Shown: piece after piece, positions 52,816 through 61,400 of the stretch
Layout of the letters: each line of letters opens with the position of its first letter
Numbering within the stretch: the first letter of the stretch is position 1
Assembly: GCA_026120035.1 (NCBI GenBank)
Contig: JALRME010000001.1
Coordinates: forward strand, 1,439,909 to 1,503,908
Length of the DNA: 64,000 nt
Direction of reading: 5' to 3'
From: Coleophoma eucalyptorum
Taxonomy: Eukaryota; Ascomycota; Leotiomycetes; Helotiales; Dermateaceae
Notes under the pieces: generated by a model
What the model saw: only the letters and a program-made list of their open reading frames with translations
Databases searched by the model: none
Told to the model about the DNA's origin: nothing
Translations under genes and position numbers: made by a program

Positions 52816-54144
52816 TCAAGATCTCGCCTTTATAGTGTCAAGCAAAGCCTTATATGCGATTTCATCTTCTTTTTCATCGAAGGGGCTGTTTTCAAGTACA
52901 GTTTGAGATCTTCCTCTCTCAACGTACTCAATATAACTTCCCACTGTTAGCCATGGACTAGGTCCTAGTCCTCTGTGGAATCCCATATATGACTCGCATT
53001 CATAGTATGGATCACTCATTTTCGAATGATAGATCAATCCTATATGTTTCCACTTGGCGCCGTCAAAATTGTTCCCGTTATCCCAATCCCCAGATCCCAC
53101 TTTGAAATGTTTCAACATCGGAAGCTCTTCCTTCATCCTCGTTAAGAAATAAGACCAACTCCGGCGGTATTGCCACTGGTACGGCTCCGTAGCACCCTCC
53201 ATAGGGTTTACTGGGTAGTTCTCGTCGTCCATCGAGCCATAGTTATAGGTGTATGAGGCAATAGCACAGTCATCCAGTATGAGCTCCTCAAGGGTCTCAC
53301 CGTGCGATAGAATCCAATCCAATTGCCAGTCATGAGAGAATGTATAATTTCCCAACTCCAGCCTACGAAGCTTAGGGAATTTGAGAGATCGAAAGTCTGA
53401 TTTGGGGATATACCCCCAGTAGATATCAGCATGGATAGTCAGACTCTCCAGATTCTTGGCTACGGGTTTGAGCCAGACATCAGGTAGCTCTTTGAAAAAT
53501 TGATACATTTCAGGCAACATCCAGTTGTTTTCTGGACTAGAATCGATATATTCCGTTACAATCTTTAGCCGTAGCTCTGAGAGGCCAGATAATACGGCGA
53601 GAAAGTCCGGGGTATTGATAAGCCTCTTATCATTAAAGTTCTGGAGATTTTTAAGGGACAAATATCGGAGAGCTGGACGTTGAGGACTATTTAAAGTACC
53701 AATCAGGTTCTTAAGAACTTCGAAACGAAAGTCTTTAGATTCTTCTGCTGAAGGCAAATAACAGTTCCCTCCGTCTGAGGAAGAACATCTCATAGCAAAC
53801 TCCATATCTATTCCATTTAAGTTTGGAAACTGGTTAACAGACGTAAGGGCATTCGCATAGTCCTTAGAGAGCTCCAATTCATCTTTATCGCCACAGTCGC
53901 AAGCATTTGGATTTTCGGACGTGGTAAACTTTATAGTTCTCACATATGTCGAAAGGGTTGGGTCTATAAGAATAGACTTGTACGACGCTAGGCTTGTCTC
54001 GGAAGGGGTTACGTATAATTTGTGAAATTGGCGCGCCGTTGCTAGACTTGATAGTGATTTGGATACAAGTCGAAGATTTGGAAGATCAGCCTGCTCGGTA
54101 TTATTGATAAGAGTCCGGAGGATCTTCGGAGGTATCGCATCCAT
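52816..54144 (-). CDS. F-box-like protein, 442 aa
   Basis: Predicted substrate-recruiting F-box protein of the type abundant in filamentous ascomycetes. I chose the ATG at 54144 (MDAIPPKILRTL) because the F-box-like segment IPPKILRTLI..ADLPNLRLVSKSLSSLAT begins right there. The frame is open 38 codons further up, to 54258, where another ATG exists, so a longer form is possible. After the F-box come irregular leucine-rich stretches (ALRYLSLKNL, GLSELRLKIV, KLRRLELGNYTF, TLEELILDDCAI) without a tight consensus. No intron. The gene is intact although embedded in AT-rich, repeat-filled DNA, which argues for recent function. Target unknown. Confidence 0.75.
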   Translation of the reverse strand: MDAIPPKILRTLINNTEQADLPNLRLVSKSLSSLATARQFHKLYVTPSETSLASYKSILIDPTLSTYVRTIKFTTSENPNACDCGDKDELELSKDYANALTSVNQFPNLNGIDMEFAMRCSSSDGGNCYLPSAEESKDFRFEVLKNLIGTLNSPQRPALRYLSLKNLQNFNDKRLINTPDFLAVLSGLSELRLKIVTEYIDSSPENNWMLPEMYQFFKELPDVWLKPVAKNLESLTIHADIYWGYIPKSDFRSLKFPKLRRLELGNYTFSHDWQLDWILSHGETLEELILDDCAIASYTYNYGSMDDENYPVNPMEGATEPYQWQYRRSWSYFLTRMKEELPMLKHFKVGSGDWDNGNNFDGAKWKHIGLIYHSKMSDPYYECESYMGFHRGLGPSPWLTVGSYIEYVERGRSQTVLENSPFDEKEDEIAYKALLDTIKARS

Positions 54145-55079
54145 TCTATAGTTCAGGTCTCGACTTGCTACGGATGTATAGCAGCCTAGACAAGGGCGCT
54201 TAGAGGAGAGTAAATGTAGTCCAATCCCAACTCTGTGAATAGTCCTCGGCAGTAGCATGAAGCGGAGTAAAGGGATCTCCGGCCTGCTCGTAATGTTGAA
54301 CTGAGATACGTTATAGTGAGGCGGGAGAGGACACGATATGTTAGAAGGAGTAGGGGATAGATTAGAGTATGTCGTCTACCTCTGCCAAAAGAGTTAGTGC
54401 CAATGAGTACGGATTTGTCAGCAACGACCCCCCATACCAACAGGAGGGTAGGCACTCCGCTATTTGTATTATGATTTTAACTACCTTGATTGGTAGTCAA
54501 AATCATCTTCTCGTCTCGGCGTTGGAAGATGCAATGAAAATACACATTCTAAATGCTGTCGCCGGGAAATCGAGTAGTTAGCAAATAAAATTTCACAAGG
54601 ATGAAATCATCCAACATAAGATATATGGTAGGTACATAACTTTCTATTAACGCTCTTAAATACTAATTACAAGCTGCATCTACGGCTAGACCAGCAGAGA
54701 GACCCATATCACAATTTGTACCAATCCAAGGATTCATCGATTTCAAATCTGATTCGGTGAGGTCGTGTGCAATTTGGAATGAGGAACAAGTGAGCCATGT
54801 CGACTCAAACCCCCCCCCCCCACCCCCCCCTCATGAGATGGCACGTGCAGCAGGTTCATATTGCAAAAGCGGCCAGGCAGCGTGCATGAGAGCAGGGGAA
54901 CAGCCGAAATCAAGCAAATGTAGCTACATGTAAAAACAGCGGTAGTCGAATTCCCTTTCCAGGAGTTCAATCACCTATAGGTAGGTAATAATAGTAAGGT
55001 ATATACTTTTCTAACTGACTTAGGGCTTAATAACCAGCTCAAGGTATACTAAAAAACCCTAGACTAGATATACACAGGA
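54145..55079. other. Intergenic with poly-C tract
   Basis: Upstream region of the F-box-like gene, including an in-frame 38-codon extension to 54258. A C-rich homopolymer run lies at 54811-54830. No further gene. Confidence 0.5.
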
Positions 55080-55815
55080 ATTTAGAGTTAAACATTGAAC
55101 CTTAATTTAAAAACGTCTTCATCTTTTTATACAATAACGATGTTAAACTAGGTGAGAAAACAATATATAAGAAGCGGGTTATACAGTAAATAATTTTTAT
55201 ATAACTTATAATTAATTAATGGATTATAAATATATTACGTGATTTCTTTAAGTCGGATTTAATCTAGGTTCAAATATGATCTAAGTCGGCTTTAAGCCGA
55301 CGTTTGGCTTAAATCGGCCCTCCGGATAAGGTACCTCGGTCGAAGATTAAGAGCGACTTAAATCGAAGCTTAGCTATAGATCAAACTAGGTCAAAGCCGA
55401 GCTTAATTTATCCTTAAGCTCGGGTTGAGATTCATCCAAGTCCTCAATATCCTCTTCTTGATTAAAATCGTATTCTAAGTAGTAGTAGTAAGTTACCATT
55501 CTCCTTTTGGTAGTCTACGAAATACTGAATTTATTCCTCTATTTAATATTAGCTATGATTTTTATTAAGTTAAAGAGTTTAATATTTCGAAATAGTAAAA
55601 ATAAGAGATGATTTTTTTCATATTAGGATACTTATTCTTTTAACCTAGTATAAGCTATAGCTAAACTTCGATTTAAGCCGAGCTTAACCTCAGACCAAGG
55701 TACCCTTTCCCGAGGGCCGATTTAAGCCAAAAGTCGGCTTAAAGCCGACTTAGATCAGATTTGAACCTAGATCAAATCCGAGTTATTTATCTAATGTTAA
55801 ACTCTAAATTTAATC
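55080..55815. mobile_element. Foldback (inverted-repeat) element, about 735 bp
   Basis: The left arm at about 55249-55385 and the right arm at about 55655-55790 are near-perfect inverted copies (for example GATCTAAGTCGGCTTTAAGC on the left pairs with its complement on the right), with about 270 bases between. Each arm itself contains the palindrome GTCGGCTTTAAGCCGAC. An outer pair, AATTTAGAGTTAAACAT near 55080 and its near complement near 55797, extends the symmetry. No open frame. It is consistent with a MITE-like or foldback element. Confidence 0.75.
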
Positions 55816-56034
55816 TTAAATTTAGCCTAGGATTTATTAATATATCTTAAGAAGATAGGACCGGACCTAAGCTACTTATAAAGGGCGTACTAGTACCTCT
55901 TATAAAGCTTTAATCGATATCTATACTAGGCAGTTCTTCTAAGCTAGCTTAAATATTACTAGATACTATATTAAGCTAAGTAATACCTACTTAGCTTATA
56001 CATAGCTCAAGTAAGGCTTGATCGCGAAATATAT

Positions 56035-56668
56035 TATAAAACCCCTCTAAAAACTTAAACAGGGATTATATCTAACTTGGGTTTTAACTTTAGATTTTAT
56101 CTTTAGATTTTTAATTTACTTAGTTTAGCTATCTTTTTTAGACTTAGTATAATAAGCTTAAAATATATTAAATAAGCGAATCTATAGATACAAGAGACTA
56201 ACAAACCTTATATAAGCGAGTAAGTCGGAAGCAACTAAGAGGGGCCGTTTAAAATTAAAGTCAAAATCAAGCGCCAAGATAGAAAGTTAGAATTAAGAGC
56301 TAGAATCGAGAGTTGGAATCGAGAGTTAGAATTAAGAGTTAGAATTAAGAGTTGGAATCGAGAGTTAGAATTAAGAGTTAGAATTAAGAGTTAGAATTAA
56401 GAGTTAGAAAGTCAAAATTAAGAGTTAGAGTCTAAAGTTGAAATTGATAGTCAAAATCTAAGAGATACCCCCTCCCCTTTTGAGACCCCTATATACTAGA
56501 TGAAACCCCTATATTAAGCAAAAAACCAGTGGTTAAATCAGTGGTTAAAACAGTGGTTAACCAGTGGGTGGATTTTCAGATTTTCAAAAAACCAGCCCAT
56601 ATGAATAGAAACCAGTGGGTGGTTTACAAATTGAAAAACCAGCCCATGGGTACCTAGTACGCAGCCTA
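56035..56668 (-). mobile_element. Partial inverted copy of the hAT-like element
   Basis: Read on the minus strand, it is colinear with about 50448-50960: terminus TAGGCTGCGTAC, then CCCATGGGCTGGTTTTTCAA, the CCACTGGTT array, a G-rich run and the TTAGATTTTGA/TCTAACTCTTAATT array. The opposite terminus is not found, so it is truncated or too diverged. Confidence 0.75.
56283..56430 (+). repeat. 13-bp tandem array (GAGTTAGAATTAA)
   Basis: About ten head-to-tail copies of a 13-base unit GAGTTAGAATTAA with GAGTTGGAATCGA variants. It lies inside the partial hAT-like copy. The equivalent position in the element at 50448 holds fewer, more diverged units. Confidence 0.85.
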
Positions 56669-56790
56669 GGAGTACCTACTTATGTCCTATATATACGCTT
56701 AGGCCTGTCGTTGAGCAACTCTATTGTGACGTACTATTCTAGGCTACTACCTTTCTCAGATACTTCTTTCTTGTTTAGTAGAGTCGAACC

Positions 56791-57093
56791 TGTAACGACA
56801 CAGGTGAATCAAAGGCAGGATAGAATTGTTTGGGAGCACAATAACCTTATATTGATCCGAATCCTATAGGTCTGGTACGAAGGACACAAAAACGACAAGA
56901 GAAACAGAAGAAAGGAACCAATTTCCATGCCATGTCTCCCTTATATGCTTCCTGGGTCCGAAACCCCTCCGACTCAGCCACTCACTTATGCATACATACT
57001 GTCATAGTGGCACGTTATATATATATATATATATATATATATACAAGTGCTGGATTGTCCAATTGTCCAACCTGGGCAGGTCAGGTTCTTACA
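56791..57093 (+). mobile_element. Solo LTR, short form (303 bp), TSD gaacc
   Basis: Begins TGTAACGACACAGG and ends GGTTCTTACA. It is flanked by a perfect 5-bp duplication, gaacc at 56786-56790 and 57094-57098. The body matches the copies at 43931 and 49754. A (TA)n run of about 13 units at 57014-57041 accounts for its greater length over the 49754 copy. Confidence 0.92.
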
Positions 57094-58401
57094 GAACCAC
57101 AGCTTAACTTAAACTTTTATGTTAAATTGAGTACGACTAGTGTAAACTAATAAATCAATCTATATTCATTTGGAGCCAGCCAAGGACACTAGTAATCAAT
57201 CCAACGTAACTACTTTAAATGAGTCCCTCGATGGGATAAAACACTTCGTATAGCTTTAGCCGCGGAATGTTAGCAGTTAGTTGTCTTTCACTCGTTGTTT
57301 GGTCGATTTATAGTTTCTTTTAATACATAGAGCACGAAGAGTCCTCGTACACCACTGCCGCTGGCAAAAGATATAGTAACAGGCAAGAGGATTTAGCTCT
57401 ACAATGTGCGAGCTCGGTTGAGACAGTCTTGTCAGAGCTTGATAGAACCCAGCCCTATGCGGAAATTCACCTATGTGTTGGCTACGTATATATATGAACT
57501 GTATTGTAGAATTCGATCTATTGGAGAGTACCAACGCAAAATTGAACAAGCAACACTGGCGCTATTGATATTTCTTGAATGACCCAAATTCGGTTCTTGT
57601 ACTCTTGAAATAGCATTTGGAACACCTGCCGGTGGTTCCTCACCTAATCCTCGTTTCTAAGATAGAGCTCTTAGCCTTTGGCCCAATCCTTAACTTTGTT
57701 TAAAGACATCATGCTCGTTTACGTATTCACCGGGTGTATGTCGGGTGCTAAAGGGTAGGCACGGTTGATGGGGAAGCAGTCCTGTGATGTGGTGCCAGAG
57801 GCCAAGAGGGCATAGAGAGAGAGGAAGTGCATGAGGAGAGGAAGTGCATGAGGAGAGGAAGTGCATGAGGAGAGGAAGTGCATGGGAGGTTTGTGAGGTG
57901 CTGGAGAGTGAGTGTGTGCCTCAGTCTGGGAGGTGGGGACTAGAATGTGTACGCGAGGTTGAGGACCATTGTGAGGAAGATTTAAGTATATGCACATAGA
58001 GTATGTAGAAGGGTGAGGTGGCTCTAATACTAGCGAGAGGCATCATTTACCTATATAATTATATTGTTCACTTGGTAAAGTCTGATGTAGTAACGGTTGA
58101 AGATGCAGCACATTTGGAACACTACTATTCGCTGCCCGCGACAAAGAATTGCTCCAGCTTCATAGGTTGTGTCAACAGATAAGTGTAAAGGACATCACAC
58201 TGAAAGCGAGGTTGTGACCTTAAATGATATGTATGTTGTTTGGTTCAAATCATCATGCCGCGACTTATAGTACAAATATCAAAAGCAGAGAGAGAAAATA
58301 AGGAGAATGGAAAAGAAAACATAGCTTAACAATTGAGGTGTAAATAAGTGAGTTACAGAGCCGGTGGCAATTTAAAATAATTAAATCGAATACGCAAACA
58401 T
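57094..58401. other. Intergenic
   Basis: Base composition returns to normal here. It contains the 17-bp tandem repeat (separate entry). No supported gene. Confidence 0.5.
57820..57884 (+). repeat. 17-bp tandem repeat x 4
   Basis: The unit GAGGAGAGGAAGTGCAT occurs four times with a constant 17-base period (anchors GGAAGTGC at 57824, 57841, 57858 and 57875). Confidence 0.92.
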
Positions 58402-58402
58402 A

Positions 58403-58618
58403 CTAAGACGCGAACCGAACCAAACCCATTGCATTTTTACCATCCAATAATAACCCGAAAGATTTCTCAATACGCCGTGCACCCTGTGCATATAGCTGCA
58501 AACCATGCAGTTGGCCCCCTCCGTTCCTGAAAGTTTTCATCCTAACGTGGCTTCTCAACACCAGTCGTGTCGTATACGCCTCGTCCCAGGTCCAAATGCA
58601 ACCCCCTACCGACCACAT
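58403..58618 (-). CDS. Possible small ORF or 3' exon
   Basis: A minus-strand frame of 71 codons with a coding-like, non-repetitive composition (for example HVRMKTFRNGGGQLHGLQLY) and a clean stop at 58403. It lies just downstream of the predicted protein ending at 58702 and may be a further exon of that gene or of a different transcript. No splice junction that keeps the upstream frame is obvious. It is reported only because it looks less random than the other short frames nearby. Confidence 0.25.
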   Translation of the reverse strand: MWSVGGCIWTWDEAYTTRLVLRSHVRMKTFRNGGGQLHGLQLYAQGARRIEKSFGLLLDGKNAMGLVRFAS

Positions 58619-58701
58619 TGATCTTATTGGTCAGTACAATACGAAGGAAGTCATGGTGGGGTAATGACTCACATCGTCATAAATCACATATCATAGTCTC
58701 G

Positions 58702-60030
58702 CTATACATTTCGCATATAAAAGATGTACTCGTCCAGGTTTTCATTTTTGTCAAAGTCGCCTGCGACTTCACTCGGGTTGTCCCAGCTCGATGTCGTTTG
58801 CGCGTAACCCAGATGACTATCTGAATGTAACAAGTCAATGCTGTGGGATCCATCATCGTAGTTGACACGGACGTACTCTGCGTCCTCATTATCGGTGGTT
58901 GTAGCATTGATATTCAATCGTGCTATCTGCGAATATGGAAATGTACTCTGGTCAATGATAGATTCGTCCTGCATAGACGTACGGTAGTTTGAATGTGGCT
59001 GTTGCGTGGGAACGAGTTGATCATTTTGATAAGTCTCTTCCAGATTTGTATCCATGTTATTCGTGTTCAAATTTGGCTGCTGCTCAGAAGACTGATACGG
59101 GAACCAGTTATCGGTATAGCCTACGTCGTGGATGTTAGAATGGTAGGCACTAGGTGATGGTATGGGGTGCTGCTCACGATGTGGATATGCCATCGGGCCG
59201 TCGGTCAAGATGTCTTCATCGTGGAACTCGCGCACGCTCGGAAGTTCGTAGAACGCACGATCGGCAGGGAAGGTCGGAGTCCACTGCGAAGGGGCATCCC
59301 CACCAACTATCGAGGAAAGCTGCTCTTGTTCGGCTCCATGAGAGAAATCAAATTGAGAACCAATGCCATTGTATAAATCGGTTGGAACCCCAATTGTCCT
59401 GGTCGCTTGCATCAAGTGTTCAGTCGAGGAAGAGCAACTGAGTATCGCTTCACTATCGAAAAATGGACGGTGGTGCCTGATCATGGGAGCGCCCAGGGGG
59501 AATTGACGATTGAAGTCCGCTAGTGTATTCTGGACTAGGTTCTGGACTAGGTAGCCTTGAGAACCCCATGAAGTTGGGGAAGCGGTTTTACCGATGGGAA
59601 AACGGCTTAAAGTCGAACTTTGTCTCATGAGAGGTTCGATACTAGCCATTGCATTTTGTTGTGCCGCTTCAGTATCTCCGACAGGTGCAGGTTGATTCCA
59701 TCGGTCGACATGTTCTTGCGTTCTCCGTTGTGATGTCGTAGACACCGTAGTCTGGTGTACGCCAGCAGAACGGCCCGGTGAACGGTGCGCATTTGGCCCG
59801 GTGCCCGTCGATGCTGGTTCTAGAAGATCTACGACATGATCTTCTAGAACCAGCATCGACAGGTCTCGTGGCGAGGGAGCGATTTCCCTCTCATTGCCGG
59901 CGCAATGTCTGGGCCCTGTTGCTGCAAAAGGAGATATAGAAGACGAGTTCGGTCCACTTTCTTCAGGGTCGTTCTCGAAATCTGTGTTTGCAGGGCTCGA
60001 AGAGAGCGATTGCTCGGCGCGGCTCCTCAT
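58702..60030 (-). CDS. Predicted low-complexity protein, 442 aa, unknown function
   Basis: I do not recognise a family. It is a single open frame of 442 codons from the ATG at 60030, without introns or opposite-strand rivals of similar length. The protein is rich in Ser, Gln, Asn, Asp and Pro, with no membrane segment, signal peptide or zinc-finger pattern that I can see. It resembles the disordered parts of fungal regulators. The C-terminal third is acidic (EDAEYVRVNYDDGSHSIDLL). A perfect 23-bp inverted repeat lies inside the coding region, covering residues around 57-74. The CT-rich upstream flank (60120-60230 on this strand) is promoter-like. It may lack exons carrying its defining domain. 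Confidence 0.6.
   Translation of the reverse strand: MRSRAEQSLSSSPANTDFENDPEESGPNSSSISPFAATGPRHCAGNEREIAPSPRDLSMLVLEDHVVDLLEPASTGTGPNAHRSPGRSAGVHQTTVSTTSQRRTQEHVDRWNQPAPVGDTEAAQQNAMASIEPLMRQSSTLSRFPIGKTASPTSWGSQGYLVQNLVQNTLADFNRQFPLGAPMIRHHRPFFDSEAILSCSSSTEHLMQATRTIGVPTDLYNGIGSQFDFSHGAEQEQLSSIVGGDAPSQWTPTFPADRAFYELPSVREFHDEDILTDGPMAYPHREQHPIPSPSAYHSNIHDVGYTDNWFPYQSSEQQPNLNTNNMDTNLEETYQNDQLVPTQQPHSNYRTSMQDESIIDQSTFPYSQIARLNINATTTDNEDAEYVRVNYDDGSHSIDLLHSDSHLGYAQTTSSWDNPSEVAGDFDKNENLDEYIFYMRNV
59807..59860. repeat. Perfect 23-bp inverted repeat with 8-nt loop
   Basis: The arms 59807-59829 and 59838-59860 are exact reverse complements, separated by TACGACAT. The hairpin lies within the open frame of the 442-aa protein and keeps that frame open. 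Confidence 0.95.
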
Positions 60031-61400
60031 TCTGGCTGCAGTCAGCGCCGCTATGCTGCATTAGGTTCCTGGCGAGAGGTAGAGGGGGTGGGCAACAACC
60101 CCAAAGTTATACAGTATGCAGACACAAGAAATTAGAAGAGAAAGGAGAGTGGAAGGAAAGAGCGGTCGATGGTGGCAGAGAATAAGGAGGATGCGATACG
60201 AAAGGAGGGAGAGAGACAGCGGGCGTGGCCATATTTATGTATACAGGTATCTAAGTATACTACTACTTGTGTCCTGCGGGCCACACCTGCAGACGCTACA
60301 ACTCACCACCAAGGTCAAAATTCGGAGGTGTGCGGCTGTCCTGCTGTTCTGTTCTCACACCTGCAGACGCTTCAACTCATCACCTAGGTCAAAATTCGGA
60401 GGTGTGCGGCTGTCCTGCTGTTCTGCTCTCACACCTGCTTGTCAAAGCCGCAGGCAAAAAAAGACGGGCGCCCTAGCCTGGCTCGTTCAAGTAAATGCGC
60501 TACTCCCCCCCTCCCCAGGTGACAAGCAAGTGAGTAGTGAGTGAGGCAATGACATGAGTGAGCAAGCGAGTGCCGCGAGTGCCACTACCAACCTACAGTA
60601 GAACCTAACTGGGCAACCGCTGTGTCCAATGTGCAGAACTGCGCAAAGGAAGAAACCAGTGCACGTAGATCTCCACTGGCCGCCCGATTACGCTCCTCGC
60701 TCGACTGTCATTCTCTTTTCCCGCTCTTTGTCTCTCTCTGGCATTGGCTTTCCCAGGGCAGCCTTGGAGCCTAAAGGTGGTGGGTGGTATTCCAGCTCGT
60801 CCAGGCTATCCTACCTACCTTACGCGATTGCTTGTATCCGGCTGTGCTTTCTTTCGTACCTGCAGCATTGCGTTGGCCCTTGACTGGAGACCACTACCCT
60901 TTGAGCGCGGTGTCTTCAAAGATCGGCGGTCCCCAGGCTGCCAGGCCCTGGTGATGCAGCATCAAATTGCTGGGGTGCCGGTGTGCATCCTTGATGAGGG
61001 GAGTCCTGCTGCATGCATGGGGGCTGCATCTTGTGCGGCCAGCGTCATCTACGATAAGAGAATGCCTGTCCAAAAAACAAAACCTTATTTGAGCTCGTCT
61101 TCTCCTCCAAGGCCTTCCGGACTTCAGTCTGGAGCCTCTAGTTCTAAGCGGTGAGTGGACATCTAAGGAGGGCGCACCCGAGAGACGGCACCGGCGGGGA
61201 ATGGTATACTGTGACCGGCAGCAAGAGTCACCCTTCCGCGCAGCTTGAGATTGGGAAGGGAGACAGAAGACTTCCACGCACTGGGTGAAGGCACGGATGG
61301 AATCACGATGGCGCAAAGTACGGGGAAGGGAGTCTAGTCTGACCTGGTCCGGCCAGGTCGGATCTGCCCGTTGAGGTTCGTCCGGGGTGTTGTGCATCGC
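60031..61400. other. Intergenic with tandem duplication
   Basis: Upstream of the 442-aa protein. It contains a 74-bp tandem duplication (separate entry). The frames at 60744-61397 overlap each other on opposite strands with no family features. Confidence 0.5.
60282..60438 (+). repeat. 74-bp tandem duplication
   Basis: Two full copies plus the first nine bases of a third. The anchor CACACCTGC occurs at 60282, 60356 and 60430, so the period is exactly 74. The two copies differ at only a few positions. Confidence 0.92.
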
